Shown piece after piece: positions 1 through 10,417 of a DNA stretch of 64,000 bases. This DNA is from Pseudomonas mandelii (GTDB taxonomy: Bacteria > Pseudomonadota > Gammaproteobacteria > Pseudomonadales > Pseudomonadaceae). The DNA lies in contig NZ_LT629796.1 of the NCBI RefSeq assembly GCF_900106065.1, forward strand, positions 5,432,501 to 5,496,500, given 5' to 3'. The first letter of the stretch is position 1; the number at the start of each line of letters is the position of its first letter. Made by a program: the position numbers and the translations under genes. The notes below the pieces were generated by a model. That model was not told the DNA's origin, searched no databases, and saw only the letters and a list, made by a program, of their open reading frames with translations.

Positions 1-321
1 GTTTAGAACGTCGTGAGACAGTTCGGTCCCTATCTGCCGTGGACGTTTGAGATTTGAGAGGGGCTGCTCCTAGTACGAGAGGACCGGAGTGGACGAACCT
101 CTGGTGTTCCGGTTGTCACGCCAGTGGCATTGCCGGGTAGCTATGTTCGGAATAGATAACCGCTGAAAGCATCTAAGCGGGAAACTAGCCTCAAGATGAG
201 ATCTCACTGGGACCTTGAGTCCCCTGAAGGGCCGTCGAAGACTACGACGTTGATAGGTTGGGTGTGTAAGCGCTGTGAGGCGTTGAGCTAACCAATACTA
301 ATTGCCCGTGAGGCTTGACCA
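1..321 (+). rRNA. rrl: 23S ribosomal RNA, 3' end (partial)
   Basis: The window opens inside the large-subunit rRNA. The conserved sarcin-ricin loop, AGTACGAGAGGACCGGAGTG, is visible at about 73-92, followed by the usual helices to the 3' tail GTGAGGCTTGACCAT. The 5' part lies outside the window. The 3' end is placed at about 321 by comparison with known pseudomonad and enterobacterial ends and may be off by a few bases. About 160 bases of spacer separate it from the 5S gene; I see no tRNA in that spacer. Confidence 0.96.
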
Positions 322-480
322 TATAACACCCAAGCAATTTGCTGACCTGAAAGGGCACCAGATTGCGGTGTGTGAAGACGAAATGAACCGAAAGTTCGAT
401 TGTTCACAAACACCGAGATCTATCACATACCCATTCGCTGGAGCGTGTGCCGTAAGGCAAACGAGCTGGCTACCGAATTT

Positions 481-596
481 CTTGACGACCATAGAGCATT
501 GGAACCACCTGATCCCATCCCGAACTCAGCAGTGAAACGATGCATCGCCGATGGTAGTGTGGGGTTTCCCCATGTGAGAGTAGGTCATCGTCAAGA
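481..596 (+). rRNA. rrf: 5S ribosomal RNA
   Basis: About 116 bases beginning CTTGACGACC and ending GGTCATCGTCAAG. The two ends pair as the closing helix. The internal CCGAACTCAG and GATGGTAGTGTGGGG blocks are diagnostic of pseudomonad 5S rRNA. It lies downstream of the 23S tail in the same orientation and is followed by a strong terminator, so it closes the rRNA operon. Confidence 0.96.
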
Positions 597-606
597 TTAA
601 ATTCCG

Positions 607-644
607 AAACCCCTATCTGCGTATGCAGGTAGGGGTTTTGTTTT
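607..644 (+). terminator. rRNA operon intrinsic terminator
   Basis: A 14-base stem, AAACCCCTATCTGC with GCAGGTAGGGGTTT (one G-U pair) around a GTAT loop, followed by TTTGTTTT. It starts 11 bases after the 5S gene. Confidence 0.93.
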
Positions 645-776
645 GTCCGCAGGAAAGTGTGCTTTTTGAAACTCCGTATATGGACTACCAAGAAACATTC
701 GATGTCCCCAGCGAGCCTCATTCATCCTGAACAACGGAATGAACGAATACCTGCTGCCAGGGACTATGGGTAGCTG

Positions 777-2732
777 TTAGGCCACGTTTATTGATATGTG
801 CTCATCAATCAAATGCTGCACCACACCCGGATCCGCCAGGGTGGAGATATCACCCAACCCATCGTATTCGGCAGTCGCAATCTTGCGCAGGATCCGGCGC
901 ATGATCTTGCCCGAACGGGTTTTCGGCAGCCCCGGTGCCCACTGGATCACGTCCGGCGAAGCAATCGGACCGATCTCTTTACGCACCCAGTTTTTCAGTT
1001 CCAGACGCAGTTGCTCGCTCGGCTCTTCACCCGCGATCAACGTGACGTAGACATAAATGCCCTGCCCCTTGATGTCGTGCGGCACACCAACCACGGCCGC
1101 TTCGGCAACTTTCGGGTGCGCAACCATCGCGCTTTCGATCTCGGCAGTACCCATGCGGTGGCCGGACACGTTGAGCACGTCGTCCACACGCCCGGTGATC
1201 CAGTAGTAACCGTCTTCATCGCGACGTGCGCCGTCACCGGTGAAGTACATGCCACGGAAGGTCTTGAAGTAGGTGTCGACGAAGCGGTCATGGTCGCCGT
1301 ACAGCGTGCGCGCCTGGCCTGGCCACGAATCGAGAATCACCAGGTTGCCCTCGGCCACGCCTTCGATGATGTTGCCCAGGTTGTCGACCAACGCTGGCAC
1401 CACACCGAAGAACGGACGTGCCGCCGAACCCGGCTTGAGGGCGTGGGCGCCCGGCAGCGGGCTCATCATGTTGCCGCCGGTTTCGGTCTGCCACCAGGTG
1501 TCGACGATCGGGCAACGGGACTTGCCCACATTCTTGTAGTACCAGTCCCAGGCTTCCGGGTTGATCGGCTCACCCACCGAACCCAACAGGCGCAAACTGC
1601 TGCCATCAGCACCTTCAACAGCGGCTTGACCCGACGCCATCATCGCGCGTATCGCGGTCGGTGCGGTGTAGAGGATGTTGACCTTGTGCTTGTCGACGAT
1701 CTTCGCCACCCGGGTGATGTCCGGGTAGTTCGGCACGCCTTCGAACAGCAGCGTGGTCGCGCCGTTGGCCAGCGGGCCGTAGACGATATAGCTGTGGCCA
1801 GTGACCCAGCCGACGTCGGCGGTGCACCAGTAGATTTCGCCCGGGCGGTAGTCGAACACGCGCTCGTGGGTCATGGCGGCGTACAGCAAGTAACCGCCGG
1901 TGGTGTGCTGCACACCCTTCGGCTTGCCAGTCGAACCGGAGGTGTAAAGGATGAACAGCGCTTCTTCAGCGCCCATCTCTTTCGGCGCGCAGACACTGCC
2001 CGCCACTTTCATCAGGTCTTCGTACCAGATGTCGCGATGCTGGTTCCACTTGATGTTGCCACCGGTGCGCTTGCACACGATGACTTTCTGGATGCTGCTG
2101 GTTTCCGGGTTGGTCAGCGCGTCATCGACGTTGGACTTGAGCGGGATCTTCTTGCCGGCACGAATGCCTTCGTCAGCGGTGATGACCACTTTGGATTTGC
2201 AGTCGATGATGCGACCGGCCAGGGCTTCCGGCGAGAAACCACCGAACACCACCGAGTGAATCGCGCCGATCCGGGTGCAGGCCAGCATGGCGACCACGGC
2301 TTCGGGGATCATCGGCATATAGATAGTCACCACGTCGCCGCGATGCACATCCTGGCCGCGCAAGGCGTTGGCGAACTTGCAGACTTGTTCGTGCAGCTCG
2401 CGGTAGGTGATGTTGCGGCTTTCGGCCGGGTCATCCCCTTCCCAAATGATCGCGACTTGATCGCCGCGCTCGGCCAGATGACGGTCGAGGCAGTTGTAGG
2501 AAACGTTGAGGGTGCCGTCGGCGAACCATTTGATGTCGACATGGTGATCGTCGAAGGAGGTTTGCTTCACCGTGGTGAAAGGCTTGATCCAGTCGAGGCG
2601 CTTGGCTTGCTCGCGCCAGAAGCCGTCCGGGTTGACGACCGACTGCTGGTACATGGCTTTGTAGGTTGCCTCGTCAGTCAGCGTATTGGCCAGAACCTCG
2701 GGACGAACGGGATACAGAGAAGCCGCACTCAT
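777..2732 (-). CDS. acsA: Acetyl-CoA synthetase (AMP-forming)
   Basis: A 651-residue protein of the usual length for Acs. It activates acetate with ATP and CoA through acetyl-AMP. Visible motifs are the adenylation P-loop [13 protein letters not shown], the hinge region [15 protein letters not shown], and the C-terminal [11 protein letters not shown] whose lysine is the conserved acetylation-regulated residue. The start is preceded by GAGGTAAGAAAG. It is the last gene before the rRNA operon and reads towards it. It could finish the carbon side of the phosphonate pathway encoded just upstream (acetaldehyde to acetate to acetyl-CoA), although a chemoreceptor gene lies between them. That link is inference. 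Confidence 0.97.
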   Translation of the reverse strand: MSAASLYPVRPEVLANTLTDEATYKAMYQQSVVNPDGFWREQAKRLDWIKPFTTVKQTSFDDHHVDIKWFADGTLNVSYNCLDRHLAERGDQVAIIWEGDDPAESRNITYRELHEQVCKFANALRGQDVHRGDVVTIYMPMIPEAVVAMLACTRIGAIHSVVFGGFSPEALAGRIIDCKSKVVITADEGIRAGKKIPLKSNVDDALTNPETSSIQKVIVCKRTGGNIKWNQHRDIWYEDLMKVAGSVCAPKEMGAEEALFILYTSGSTGKPKGVQHTTGGYLLYAAMTHERVFDYRPGEIYWCTADVGWVTGHSYIVYGPLANGATTLLFEGVPNYPDITRVAKIVDKHKVNILYTAPTAIRAMMASGQAAVEGADGSSLRLLGSVGEPINPEAWDWYYKNVGKSRCPIVDTWWQTETGGNMMSPLPGAHALKPGSAARPFFGVVPALVDNLGNIIEGVAEGNLVILDSWPGQARTLYGDHDRFVDTYFKTFRGMYFTGDGARRDEDGYYWITGRVDDVLNVSGHRMGTAEIESAMVAHPKVAEAAVVGVPHDIKGQGIYVYVTLIAGEEPSEQLRLELKNWVRKEIGPIASPDVIQWAPGLPKTRSGKIMRRILRKIATAEYDGLGDISTLADPGVVQHLIDEHISINVA

Positions 2733-2780
2733 CTTTCTTACCTCGGTGGAATAGTTGTTTGTGATTTGTCACTGTTTGCA

Positions 2781-2796
2781 GCCTGAGCACTCAGGC
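2781..2796. terminator. Short hairpin between chemoreceptor gene and acsA
   Basis: Perfect GCCTGAG-CA-CTCAGGC hairpin in the 75-base gap between the chemoreceptor stop and the acsA start. There is no clear T tract, so it may be a weak terminator or a processing site. Confidence 0.35.
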
Positions 2797-2807
2797 AATT
2801 GCGAAAC

Positions 2808-4691
2808 TCAAATCCTGAAACGACTGAGCAGTTTGTCCTGCTGGCCGACGTGGTCCACCATCACTGAACATTGACGAACCTGTTTGTCCGCACTGCCGGA
2901 TACCTCAAGACTGATATCGCGGATATTGGTCGTGTTGCGATTGATTTCTTCGGTCGTGGCGCTTTGTTCTTCAGCCGCCGCGGCGATCTGCAGGTTCATG
3001 TCATTGATACGATAAATGGCCTCACGTATGCGCTTCAGGGTGTCATTGGCTGCGTTGGCATCCCCGGCAGTCTTGCTAGCCGTATCGCGGCTTTGCTGCA
3101 TTTGCACTTGGGCGTGTTTCACGCCTGTCTGCAACTGGTCGATCATCTCGCGTATTTCCTGCGTGGATTGCTGGGTTCGCGAGGCCAGTGAGCGCACCTC
3201 ATCAGCCACCACAGCAAATCCGCGTCCCGATTCGCCGGCACGTGCCGCCTCGATGGCCGCATTGAGTGCAAGAAGGTTGGTCTGGTCGGCGATGCTGGTG
3301 ATAACCGCCACAATGGACTCAATGCTTTGACTGAGCGTGGACAACTCATTGATCGCATGACCTGTGGCGTCCATCTCTTCAGCCAAACGCTTGATGGCCC
3401 CCGTAGATCTGGAAACCAGAGCAACCCCGTCCGCTGTTTCCTCGTTAGCAGCGATTGCCGCTTCGGCAGCGGTTTGGGCGTTACGGGCGACATCTTCGGC
3501 TGTCGATGCCATCTCGGTCATGGCGGTGGCCAATTGATCCAGTTCTTGTAATTGAACTTGTACACGGTTGGCTGCCTGGTCCGCTTCGCATGACGTCGCT
3601 GTGGTGCTCTCACGAACGCGTTGCGAGCTGTTTTTCACATCGCCAATGAGCGCTTTCAGGTTCTGCAGGAACTGGTTGAACTCCCCGGCGACTAACGCAA
3701 TTTCATCATTGCCGACCACGGGTAGTTGGCGGGTCAGGTCGCCTTCTCCGCGATTGATGTCTGCCAACGAATCCTTGAGTTGATCCAGGGGGCGCAGTAG
3801 CCGCCTTACCAGCAGGCCCAGCACCAACAGGCTAATCAGCACGCCCAGGCCGGTACCGATGACGGCACGCCAGCTCAGGATGTGGGCTGCGGCCATAACG
3901 ATGTCCTGATCCAGCACCACACCGATATACCAATCCATGCCCTTGAGACCGGAGAGCGGAATGAAGGACACCAGGAGAGACTTCCCACCGCTGCTGACCT
4001 GCTGAAGCTGACTGTCGAGAGGCAGAACGCTGCCTGCGAAAAGCTGGTTGTAGGGCTTGCCGTTCAGCTCGGCGTCCGGATGGGAAATAATGTTGCCACT
4101 TTTACTCAGCAGGAACGCATAACCGGCCCCACCGAAATCCAGTGTATTGATGGCATCGGCAACCGTAGTCAGGCGGATGTCACCACCAAATACCCCGAGC
4201 AACTGACCGGCGTCGCTGATCCGCGCGACTGCCGAAATCAGAATTTCACCCGTGGTGGAGTCCTTGTAGGGTTCGGTTAAAACGGCCTGGCTACCGGCTT
4301 TTCCGGTTGCGTACCAAGGGCGGGTGCGACCGTCATAATCAGGTTTTGGATTCCAGGAGGCAGTGTTCTTGATGGGTTTTCCATCAGACTCAAGGGCGCC
4401 GAATACCAGCTTGAATTCATCTTTCAAAATGGGCGAATCGATGATTCGTTGGGTCGCTTGCGCACTGTACTGGCGGTCGATCGCTTGGGACGTCAAATCC
4501 ATCAGACGCAGTTTGCCGTTCAGCCAGTTTTCGATCTGACGTGCCACAGCATTGCTCGATTCGGAGATGCTCGCCTCGACCTGATGACGCAAAATCGTAC
4601 GTATCTGCTCTACCTGAACCAGCGACAGAAGACTGGTTGTCACGAACAGCACACAAGCAGCCACAAGGCTCACCTTGTAACGGATTTTCAT
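2808..4691 (-). CDS. Methyl-accepting chemotaxis protein, dCache_1 amino-acid type
   Basis: A 627-residue chemoreceptor: N-terminal membrane segment (about residues 7-28), periplasmic double-Cache sensor, second membrane segment, HAMP, and a cytoplasmic signalling domain with the hairpin tip [19 protein letters not shown]. The sensor carries Y119, R124, W126, Y127, Y142 and D171, with the spacing of the published amino-acid-binding signature of dCache_1 domains (PctA type). An amino acid or similar amine ligand is therefore likely. I chose the ATG at 4691, preceded by GGAG six bases upstream, instead of an in-frame ATG eight codons earlier. No C-terminal CheR-binding pentapeptide is seen. It lies between acsA and the phosphonate genes; a ligand related to 2-AEP is only a guess. 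Confidence 0.93.
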   Translation of the reverse strand: MKIRYKVSLVAACVLFVTTSLLSLVQVEQIRTILRHQVEASISESSNAVARQIENWLNGKLRLMDLTSQAIDRQYSAQATQRIIDSPILKDEFKLVFGALESDGKPIKNTASWNPKPDYDGRTRPWYATGKAGSQAVLTEPYKDSTTGEILISAVARISDAGQLLGVFGGDIRLTTVADAINTLDFGGAGYAFLLSKSGNIISHPDAELNGKPYNQLFAGSVLPLDSQLQQVSSGGKSLLVSFIPLSGLKGMDWYIGVVLDQDIVMAAAHILSWRAVIGTGLGVLISLLVLGLLVRRLLRPLDQLKDSLADINRGEGDLTRQLPVVGNDEIALVAGEFNQFLQNLKALIGDVKNSSQRVRESTTATSCEADQAANRVQVQLQELDQLATAMTEMASTAEDVARNAQTAAEAAIAANEETADGVALVSRSTGAIKRLAEEMDATGHAINELSTLSQSIESIVAVITSIADQTNLLALNAAIEAARAGESGRGFAVVADEVRSLASRTQQSTQEIREMIDQLQTGVKHAQVQMQQSRDTASKTAGDANAANDTLKRIREAIYRINDMNLQIAAAAEEQSATTEEINRNTTNIRDISLEVSGSADKQVRQCSVMVDHVGQQDKLLSRFRI

Positions 4692-4762
4692 CGAGGACTC
4701 CAAAGGATCGATCAAGGGGAGCAGGGCATCCAGTCCTTGAATGTCAGGTTATCGAGGACGCC

Positions 4763-4828
4763 TTCGCGAGCAAGCCGGCTCCCACAGCGGGCACGCATTT
4801 CAAATGTGGGAGCGAGCCTGCTCGCGAA
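4763..4828. repeat. REP-type inverted repeat
   Basis: Two arms, TTCGCGAGCAAGCCGGCTCC and GAGCGAGCCTGCTCGCGAA, facing each other across about 20 bases, both adjoining CCCACA/TGTGGG. This is a typical Pseudomonas REP doublet. It lies in the 184-base gap between the aldehyde dehydrogenase stop and the chemoreceptor start and may fold in the mRNA. Confidence 0.85.
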
Positions 4829-4875
4829 AGCTATTGGAAAGGGCGACACAGGATTACCTGTATAACCCTCGATTT

Positions 4876-6396
4876 TTAGAAGAAGCCCAACGGATTGATG
4901 TCGTAGCTCACCAGCAGGTTTTTGGTCTGCTGATAGTGATCGAGCATCATCTTGTGGGTTTCACGGCCGACGCCGGACTTCTTGTAACCACCGAACGCGG
5001 CATGCGCCGGGTACAGGTGGTAGCAGTTGGTCCACACACGACCGGCCTTGATGGCGCGGCCCATGCGATAGGCGCGGTTGATGTCGCGGGTCCAGAGGCC
5101 GGCACCCAGGCCGAACTCGGTGTCGTTGGCGATGGCCAGGGCTTCGGCTTCGTCCTTGAAGGTGGTGATGCTCACCACCGGGCCAAAGATTTCTTCCTGG
5201 AACACGCGCATTTTGTTGGTGCCCTTGAGCAGGGTCGGCTGGATGTAATACCCGGTCGCCAGGTTGCCCTCGAGTTTTTCCACCTTGCCGCCGGTCAGCA
5301 GCTCGGCGCCTTCGCCCTTGGCGATTTCCAGGTACGACAGGATTTTGTCGAATTGCTGCTCGGACGCCTGGGCGCCAACCATGGTGTCGGTGTCCAGCGG
5401 GTCGCCACGTTTGATCGACAGCACTTTCTTCATCACCACTTTCATGAAGTCGTCGTAGATCGACTCCTGCACCAGCGCGCGGGAAGGGCAGGTGCAGACT
5501 TCGCCCTGGTTGAAGAACGCCAGCACCAGGCCTTCAGCGGCTTTTTCGATGAAGGAAGGTTCGGCCTTCATGATGTCTTCGAAGAAGATGTTCGGCGACT
5601 TGCCACCCAGCTCCACGGTGGACGGAATGATGTTTTCGGCGGCGCATTTCATGATGTGCGAGCCGACCGGGGTCGAGCCGGTGAAGGCGATCTTGGCGAT
5701 GCGTTTGCTGGTGGCCAGGGCTTCGCCGGCTTCTTTGCCGAAGCCTTGAACGACGTTCAGCACGCCCGGCGGCAGCAGGTCGCCGATGAGCTCCATCAGC
5801 ACGGTAATGCCCAGCGGGGTTTGCTCGGCAGGCTTGAGCACCACGCAGTTACCGGCGGCCAGGGCCGGGGCGAGTTTCCAGGCGGCCATCAGGATCGGGA
5901 AGTTCCACGGGATGATCTGCCCGACCACGCCCAGCGGTTCGTGGATGTGATAGGCCACGGTGTTGCCATCGATCTCGGCGGCGCTGCCTTCCTGGGCGCG
6001 GATGCAACCGGCGAAGTAGCGGAAATGGTCGGCGGCCAGCGGGATGTCGGCGTTGAGGGTTTCACGCACGGCTTTGCCGTTGTCCCAGGATTCGGTGATT
6101 GCCAGAACTTCCAGGTTCTGTTCAATGCGGTCGGCGATTTTCAGCAGCACCAGCGAGCGCGCCTGGGCGGACGTGGCGCCCCAGGCATAGGCAGCGGCGT
6201 GGGCGGCGTCCAGGGCTTTGTCGATGTCTTCGGCCGTGGAGCGCGGGAATTCGGCAATCGGTTGGCCATTCACGGGCGAGGTATTGGTGAAGTACTGACC
6301 TTTGACAGGCGCGACGAACTCGCCGCCGATGTAGTTACCGTAACGGGACTTGAAGGAAACTATGGAACCGGGAGTACCAGGGTGGGCGTAGTTCAT
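4876..6396 (-). CDS. exaC: NAD-dependent aldehyde dehydrogenase, ExaC/AldB type (probable acetaldehyde dehydrogenase)
   Basis: A 506-residue aldehyde dehydrogenase, the same length as pseudomonad ExaC. E262 in VELGGKSPN and C301 in NQGEVC are the general base and the catalytic cysteine, so the active site is intact. The family oxidises acetaldehyde and other short aldehydes to acids. It follows phnX by 75 bases on the same strand, and PhnX releases acetaldehyde, so removal of that product as acetate is the likely role here. A stable hairpin at 6424-6446 separates the two genes and could limit read-through. Oxidation of phosphonoacetaldehyde itself (the PhnY reaction) is an alternative that sequence cannot exclude. 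Confidence 0.9.
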   Translation of the reverse strand: MNYAHPGTPGSIVSFKSRYGNYIGGEFVAPVKGQYFTNTSPVNGQPIAEFPRSTAEDIDKALDAAHAAAYAWGATSAQARSLVLLKIADRIEQNLEVLAITESWDNGKAVRETLNADIPLAADHFRYFAGCIRAQEGSAAEIDGNTVAYHIHEPLGVVGQIIPWNFPILMAAWKLAPALAAGNCVVLKPAEQTPLGITVLMELIGDLLPPGVLNVVQGFGKEAGEALATSKRIAKIAFTGSTPVGSHIMKCAAENIIPSTVELGGKSPNIFFEDIMKAEPSFIEKAAEGLVLAFFNQGEVCTCPSRALVQESIYDDFMKVVMKKVLSIKRGDPLDTDTMVGAQASEQQFDKILSYLEIAKGEGAELLTGGKVEKLEGNLATGYYIQPTLLKGTNKMRVFQEEIFGPVVSITTFKDEAEALAIANDTEFGLGAGLWTRDINRAYRMGRAIKAGRVWTNCYHLYPAHAAFGGYKKSGVGRETHKMMLDHYQQTKNLLVSYDINPLGFF

Positions 6397-6423
6397 GATG
6401 GCGTTCTCTTGTATTTTTTGGTT

Positions 6424-6446
6424 GTGGCCGTCCTTGGGACGGCCAC
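6424..6446. promoter_or_regulatory. Intercistronic hairpin between phnX and the aldehyde dehydrogenase gene
   Basis: Perfect 10-base-pair stem, GTGGCCGTCC-TTG-GGACGGCCAC. No T tract follows in the direction of transcription (the next bases are CAACCAAAAAA), so an mRNA stabiliser or partial attenuator is more likely than a full terminator. Confidence 0.55.
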
Positions 6447-6471
6447 TGTCAGTTGCACAAGCGCTACAGGC

Positions 6472-7299
6472 TCAAGAGCCCTGAGGGGTTTCGCCACGTG
6501 CCAGACGGGCATTGATGTCTTCGATGACCGCCGGCAAATCAACGATGGTGTCGATCAGGTAGTGCGGGCGGGAACCTTCGAACATCTTGACGATGCGCGC
6601 GCGTTCCTCGGCCAATTCCTCCAGGGATAAATCCTTGAACTCTTCATAGGTCAGGCCCAATGCATTGCCGGAGCAGGTCAGCGCCACGGTCCACATGCCC
6701 GCACTACGACCTTCCAGAATGCCGGGCCAGGTGTCATCGACCTTTACGCACGCGGCGACGTCGCTAATCCCCAGCGCAATCACGTTGGCCAAGGCTTGAG
6801 CAGGGTGCGGGCGTCCATTGGGCACTTCGTCAGTCGCCACCACGTGGTCGGTGACATAACCGTTCTTGCGCGCCAGCTCTACGACTTTCTCCATGACCAC
6901 AGCCGGGTAGCCTGAGCAGGAACCGATTTTCAGGCCCTTGTCGCGCAAGCCGTTGATGGTGTCGAGCGCACCAGGAATCAGCGCCGAGTGCAGCGCGATC
7001 TTTTCGATCTGCAGCGGCATGAAGCGTTCGTAGAGGGCGGTGACATCATCATCGGTTGGCAACCGACCGAAGGCGGCATGGTAGCGGTCGGCAATCTGTG
7101 GCTCGTTGCACAGCGTGCGGATGTGGTCCCACTTGCCCATGCCCATCGGTCCGCGAGCTTCTTGCAGGGCAACCGCAACGCCGAACTCGGCAAAGGCTTC
7201 GACGAAAATCTGGGTCGGTGCGAACGAACCGAAATCAACGACGGTGCCCGCCCAGTCCAAAACCACAGCTTGCAGTTGGGAAGGTTGTTTGTAGTCCAT
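6472..7299 (-). CDS. phnX: Phosphonoacetaldehyde hydrolase (phosphonatase)
   Basis: A 275-residue HAD-family enzyme that cleaves the C-P bond of phosphonoacetaldehyde to acetaldehyde and phosphate. The nucleophile D15 sits in [11 protein letters not shown]. The Schiff-base lysine K56 is in MGMGKWDHI, a PhnX-specific cap feature that separates it from ordinary HAD phosphatases. Length matches the family. It follows the permease gene by 39 bases and is preceded by TGGAG, so the two are probably co-transcribed. Confidence 0.97.
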   Translation of the reverse strand: MDYKQPSQLQAVVLDWAGTVVDFGSFAPTQIFVEAFAEFGVAVALQEARGPMGMGKWDHIRTLCNEPQIADRYHAAFGRLPTDDDVTALYERFMPLQIEKIALHSALIPGALDTINGLRDKGLKIGSCSGYPAVVMEKVVELARKNGYVTDHVVATDEVPNGRPHPAQALANVIALGISDVAACVKVDDTWPGILEGRSAGMWTVALTCSGNALGLTYEEFKDLSLEELAEERARIVKMFEGSRPHYLIDTIVDLPAVIEDINARLARGETPQGS

Positions 7300-7338
7300 G
7301 ATGATTGCTCCAGTAATGGGTGAGTGATTGATTCGGGT

Positions 7339-8682
7339 TCAGGAGTTGGTGCCGACAATGACCGGTTGCACTGGAGTTGAGGCCAGCTCCTTGCTTTCCA
7401 CCGTTTTCGGGCGACTGTTCCAAAATGGAATCAACATCAAGCTGGCCAGCAGCGCCGCGACGGTGAACACCAGGAATATGGTGGTGGTGTCGAAATATCC
7501 GGGTAACAGGCCGCCGAGGACCGCCCCTATCGAACCGCAACCGTTGACGAAACCTGCGGCGGAAGCCGCACCGTCCTTACTGCCGAAATCAATGGCAGCC
7601 GAGCCGCTCATCATCGAATCCGGCCCGTAGAGTGTCAGGCCCATCATGAATAGCAGGCCAACCACCATGTAAAGACTTCCGCTCTGCATGGCGGGGACGA
7701 ACAGCGCAAGGCAAATGGTGAGAAGAACCAGGCTAAGGACACAGGCCGGCATACGACGAGCACCGAAGTACTTGTCTGATGCGATACCGATGAGGATCGG
7801 ACCTGCCAGACCCGCTAGTTCAAAAGCCGTTGGAACGATTGCGGATGCCACTTTGCCAATCTCGGGCATCCGTTCGTAGATAATGACTGGCCCCCACAGG
7901 AGGATCGCGTAGCGCGCTGGCTTGAGCATGAAATACGCGAGGCCAAGCACCAGCACAGTTCGATTTTTCATCACCGTGCGCAAGCCAGCCCACATACTTT
8001 CGCGCGGAACTGCGACCTTGCTGACGGGTTCTATTTCGATCTCGACGGGAGGCAGGCCGACATCTTCTGGCTGGTTGCGCTGCAGGAAAAAGAACAATAC
8101 CGCTACAACCAGTACCACCACGGCGCTGCTGATGAACGCTATGCGCCAGTCATGGTACTGGTTATAAGCCCACCAACCGGCAAACGGTGTTGCTACCAGA
8201 CCCCCGAAGGCGTAGCAGGTGCTCCAGTAACCCAGTACGCGGCCGCGTTCGCCAGTGCTGAAAAAACTACCGACGTTCTTGCACAGGCCAGACCAACCGG
8301 TGGACTGAGCCAGGCCCTGGATTAACATGCAGGAGGCGAAAATCGGTAAGGTGGCGTAAGTGCCCATAAGTAGCGCAGCTAACGCGGAAATGACGAGCCC
8401 GCTAAGTACCACGACCCTCGGGCCGAAGCGGTCAGAGAAGTTGCCCCAAAGAAACTGTCCTACTGCATACGCGGTAAGGTAGAGGGCATCCAGATTGGCC
8501 ATCATGGACTTTTCGAGGATGAAGTTCGGGTCTTCGCCAATACCCAGTTTGGCGACAGAAAACGCCTTGCGGGTAAAGTAGAAGGCGGCATAGGCCACCC
8601 AGGTGATGAGGAAAATTTGCACGCGCCAACGCTGGAGCGATTTCCAGCCGGTTGCGAGAGGACTTGTAGCATTCTTGTTCAT
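7339..8682 (-). CDS. MFS permease, organophosphate:phosphate antiporter-like; probable 2-AEP importer
   Basis: A 447-residue membrane protein with about 12 hydrophobic segments. It resembles the GlpT/UhpT/PgtP (OPA) branch of the major facilitator superfamily, which moves organophosphates: WVAYAAFYFTRKAFSVAK near the N-terminus and RFGPRVVV after the third segment. The start at 8682 (MNKNATS) was preferred to an in-frame upstream start because the homology-like region begins there. The position directly upstream of phnX points to 2-AEP or a related phosphonate as substrate. That assignment is contextual; family members also carry phosphoglycerate or hexose phosphates. Confidence 0.82.
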   Translation of the reverse strand: MNKNATSPLATGWKSLQRWRVQIFLITWVAYAAFYFTRKAFSVAKLGIGEDPNFILEKSMMANLDALYLTAYAVGQFLWGNFSDRFGPRVVVLSGLVISALAALLMGTYATLPIFASCMLIQGLAQSTGWSGLCKNVGSFFSTGERGRVLGYWSTCYAFGGLVATPFAGWWAYNQYHDWRIAFISSAVVVLVVAVLFFFLQRNQPEDVGLPPVEIEIEPVSKVAVPRESMWAGLRTVMKNRTVLVLGLAYFMLKPARYAILLWGPVIIYERMPEIGKVASAIVPTAFELAGLAGPILIGIASDKYFGARRMPACVLSLVLLTICLALFVPAMQSGSLYMVVGLLFMMGLTLYGPDSMMSGSAAIDFGSKDGAASAAGFVNGCGSIGAVLGGLLPGYFDTTTIFLVFTVAALLASLMLIPFWNSRPKTVESKELASTPVQPVIVGTNS

Positions 8683-8767
8683 GGTGTTCTGATCCCGTAT
8701 GTGGTGCCAGACAGCGCAAAGTAATTGTTTTTGTTTTCGGTACAGAAAATCTGTCCACGCACACGAC

Positions 8768-8775
8768 ATCGATTA
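8768..8775. promoter_or_regulatory. Possible weak third copy of the LysR operator core
   Basis: ATCGATTA lies 86 bases upstream of the permease start. The two strong copies of the AAATCGATTT core lie 75 and 91 bases upstream of phnW and ridA. Only the core matches here, so this is tentative. Confidence 0.25.
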
Positions 8776-8947
8776 GATGGCAGTGAATGGCATCAGGCTT
8801 TAAGTTTTAAATTGCCACGGTCACTGACTGCTGCTCGGCATTGCCTAGCGATAAGTCACCGGATCCATGTTTTAAAAAAAGATCCCTGTCCAAAGGTGCT
8901 ACCCATTGCACCTGTGCTCGAATTGACAAGAACCTTTAAAGGGGCGG

Positions 8948-10114
8948 TCAGCCTGTCGGCTGTTGCATGTCGACGTTCATCGCTACAAGACTGTCGGCGA
9001 TGGCGCGCAGCAACTGGTGGACGATGTATTCGTCGATCTGGCCGATACAGCCAATACGGAAACTTTCGGCTACCGTCAGTTTGCCGGGGTAGATGATGAA
9101 CTGACGGGCTTTGAGTTCATCGTAGAACCGTTTGAACTCAAAATTTGGATGTTCTGGACTGAAGAACGTGGTGATGATTGGCGACAGCCAACGGTCCTCA
9201 AGCAATGTTCTAAAGCCAAGTTCGCGCATGCCGGTGACGAGTACATCGCGATTGCGGGTGTAGCGCGCCAACCGGCCATGCACGCCGCCTTCGGCAGTGT
9301 GTTGCTCCAAGGCTTTATGGAACGCTACCACGCTGTGGGTCGGTGGCGTGAAACGCCATTGGCCAGTGCGCTCCATGTAAACCCACTGCTCGTAAAGGTC
9401 GAGGCTGAGTGAATTGGCGCGGCCTTTGGCGGCCTCGATCACGGAGCGACGGATGATAACGAAACCGAACCCCGGAATACCCTCGATGCATTTGTTGGCA
9501 GAAGACACCACCACGTCGAAAGGTATTTCATCGACCGCCAATGGCACAGCTCCGAAGGAGCTCATCGCATCGATGATCAGGCTCTTGCCATGCGCATTCA
9601 CCACATCGGCAATTTGGCGCAGCGGATTGAGAATGCCGGAGCTGGTTTCGCAATGGACGAGGAAGACGTTGGTGACGTCCGGGTTATCCCTGAGCAGGGC
9701 GTCCACTTCCTCGGGCTGGGGCGGCAAGTAATCCCCTTTGTCCAGGGTGATAAACGCGCGACCCAGATACTCCAGGGTCTTGGTGGCGCGTTGGCCATAG
9801 GCGCCATTCATTAATACAAGCGCTTTGCCGTCTCGAGGGATGGCAGTGGCTAAAGCAGCCTCCACCGAATAGCTGCCGCTGCCTTGCAAAGGCACGCAGA
9901 CGAAGCTGTCGTCCTTTATGCCTGCCATGCTGAGCAAGTTCTGGCGAACTTCAGCAGTGACTTGATTGAAGGAAACATCCCATGAACCCCAGTCGCGCAG
10001 CATCGCTTCCTTGGTGGCTTTGGACGTGGTCAACGGGCCTGGCGTCAGCAGGTAAGGTTCACCCAAGGCTGGAGTAGCCAGCGCTTGTGTGGTCGGGAAT
10101 TCAGCTTTGGTCAT
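8948..10114 (-). CDS. phnW: 2-aminoethylphosphonate:pyruvate aminotransferase
   Basis: A 388-residue fold-type I PLP aminotransferase. It converts 2-AEP and pyruvate to phosphonoacetaldehyde and alanine, supplying the PhnX substrate. The N-terminal [10 protein letters not shown] and the PLP lysine K208 in SSANKCIEG are typical of PhnW. The ATG at 10114 has GGAG six bases upstream; the 41-residue in-frame extension before it runs through the putative operator and is not used. The gene is alone between its own promoter region and the permease gene, which starts 265 bases further on. Confidence 0.97.
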   Translation of the reverse strand: MTKAEFPTTQALATPALGEPYLLTPGPLTTSKATKEAMLRDWGSWDVSFNQVTAEVRQNLLSMAGIKDDSFVCVPLQGSGSYSVEAALATAIPRDGKALVLMNGAYGQRATKTLEYLGRAFITLDKGDYLPPQPEEVDALLRDNPDVTNVFLVHCETSSGILNPLRQIADVVNAHGKSLIIDAMSSFGAVPLAVDEIPFDVVVSSANKCIEGIPGFGFVIIRRSVIEAAKGRANSLSLDLYEQWVYMERTGQWRFTPPTHSVVAFHKALEQHTAEGGVHGRLARYTRNRDVLVTGMRELGFRTLLEDRWLSPIITTFFSPEHPNFEFKRFYDELKARQFIIYPGKLTVAESFRIGCIGQIDEYIVHQLLRAIADSLVAMNVDMQQPTG

Positions 10115-10188
10115 GATCTTCTCCGGCGGTGTTGTTTTTGTAAGGAGTGATGCATGGGCCAATAAAAACACTCGCCTAGAAATAACTG

Positions 10189-10235
10189 AAATCGATTTAT
10201 CACATGTCAATAACAAGCTGAGCTTATAAGTGAGC
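10189..10235 (+). promoter_or_regulatory. Putative LysR operator upstream of phnW
   Basis: Contains the perfect palindrome AAATCGATTT (10189-10198) followed by TATCACATG, AATAACAAGCTGA and a TAT/TGAG tail. The same ordered blocks occur at 12299-12343 with a one-base spacing change. Relative to transcription the block has the same orientation in front of phnW and of ridA. Confidence 0.7.
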
Positions 10236-10347
10236 ATCTTGGATCTCGCGCTCTATTATCGCGATTCCATGGTTATCCGGTTCAGATCGCCGCGCCCTGG
10301 GCGATCAAGGCCACTGGGCGGCGCGACGCATCTGTGTTGTAAACAAA

Positions 10348-10380
10348 AAAACCGCCCGGCCAATGGCCAGGCGGTTTTTA
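10348..10380 (-). terminator. Terminator of the ridA-FAD oxidoreductase operon
   Basis: ACCGCCCGGCC-AAT-GGCCAGGCGGT hairpin flanked by A and T runs on both sides, so it can work in either direction. It lies 38 bases past the oxidoreductase stop codon. Confidence 0.88.
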
Positions 10381-10417
10381 GTGGCAAGCGTAATGTTTTC
10401 GCTGCGTGATGGAGGCG

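Larger units (their letters stand above)
10115..10417. other. Intergenic region upstream of phnW
   Basis: About 300 bases without a gene. It holds the phnW Shine-Dalgarno, a copy of the conserved operator block (10189-10235) and, at its distal end, the terminator of the FAD oxidoreductase operon (10348-10380). Between about 10240 and 10345 I see nothing recognisable. Confidence 0.7.

Noticed and set aside
298..721. Short open frames over the 23S-5S region on both strands
   Set aside because: They translate rRNA and spacer sequence; the RNA genes and terminator explain the region.
798..2786. A 662-codon open frame antisense to acsA
   Set aside because: Mirror of a GC-rich gene; no recognisable motifs, and acsA on the other strand is unambiguous.
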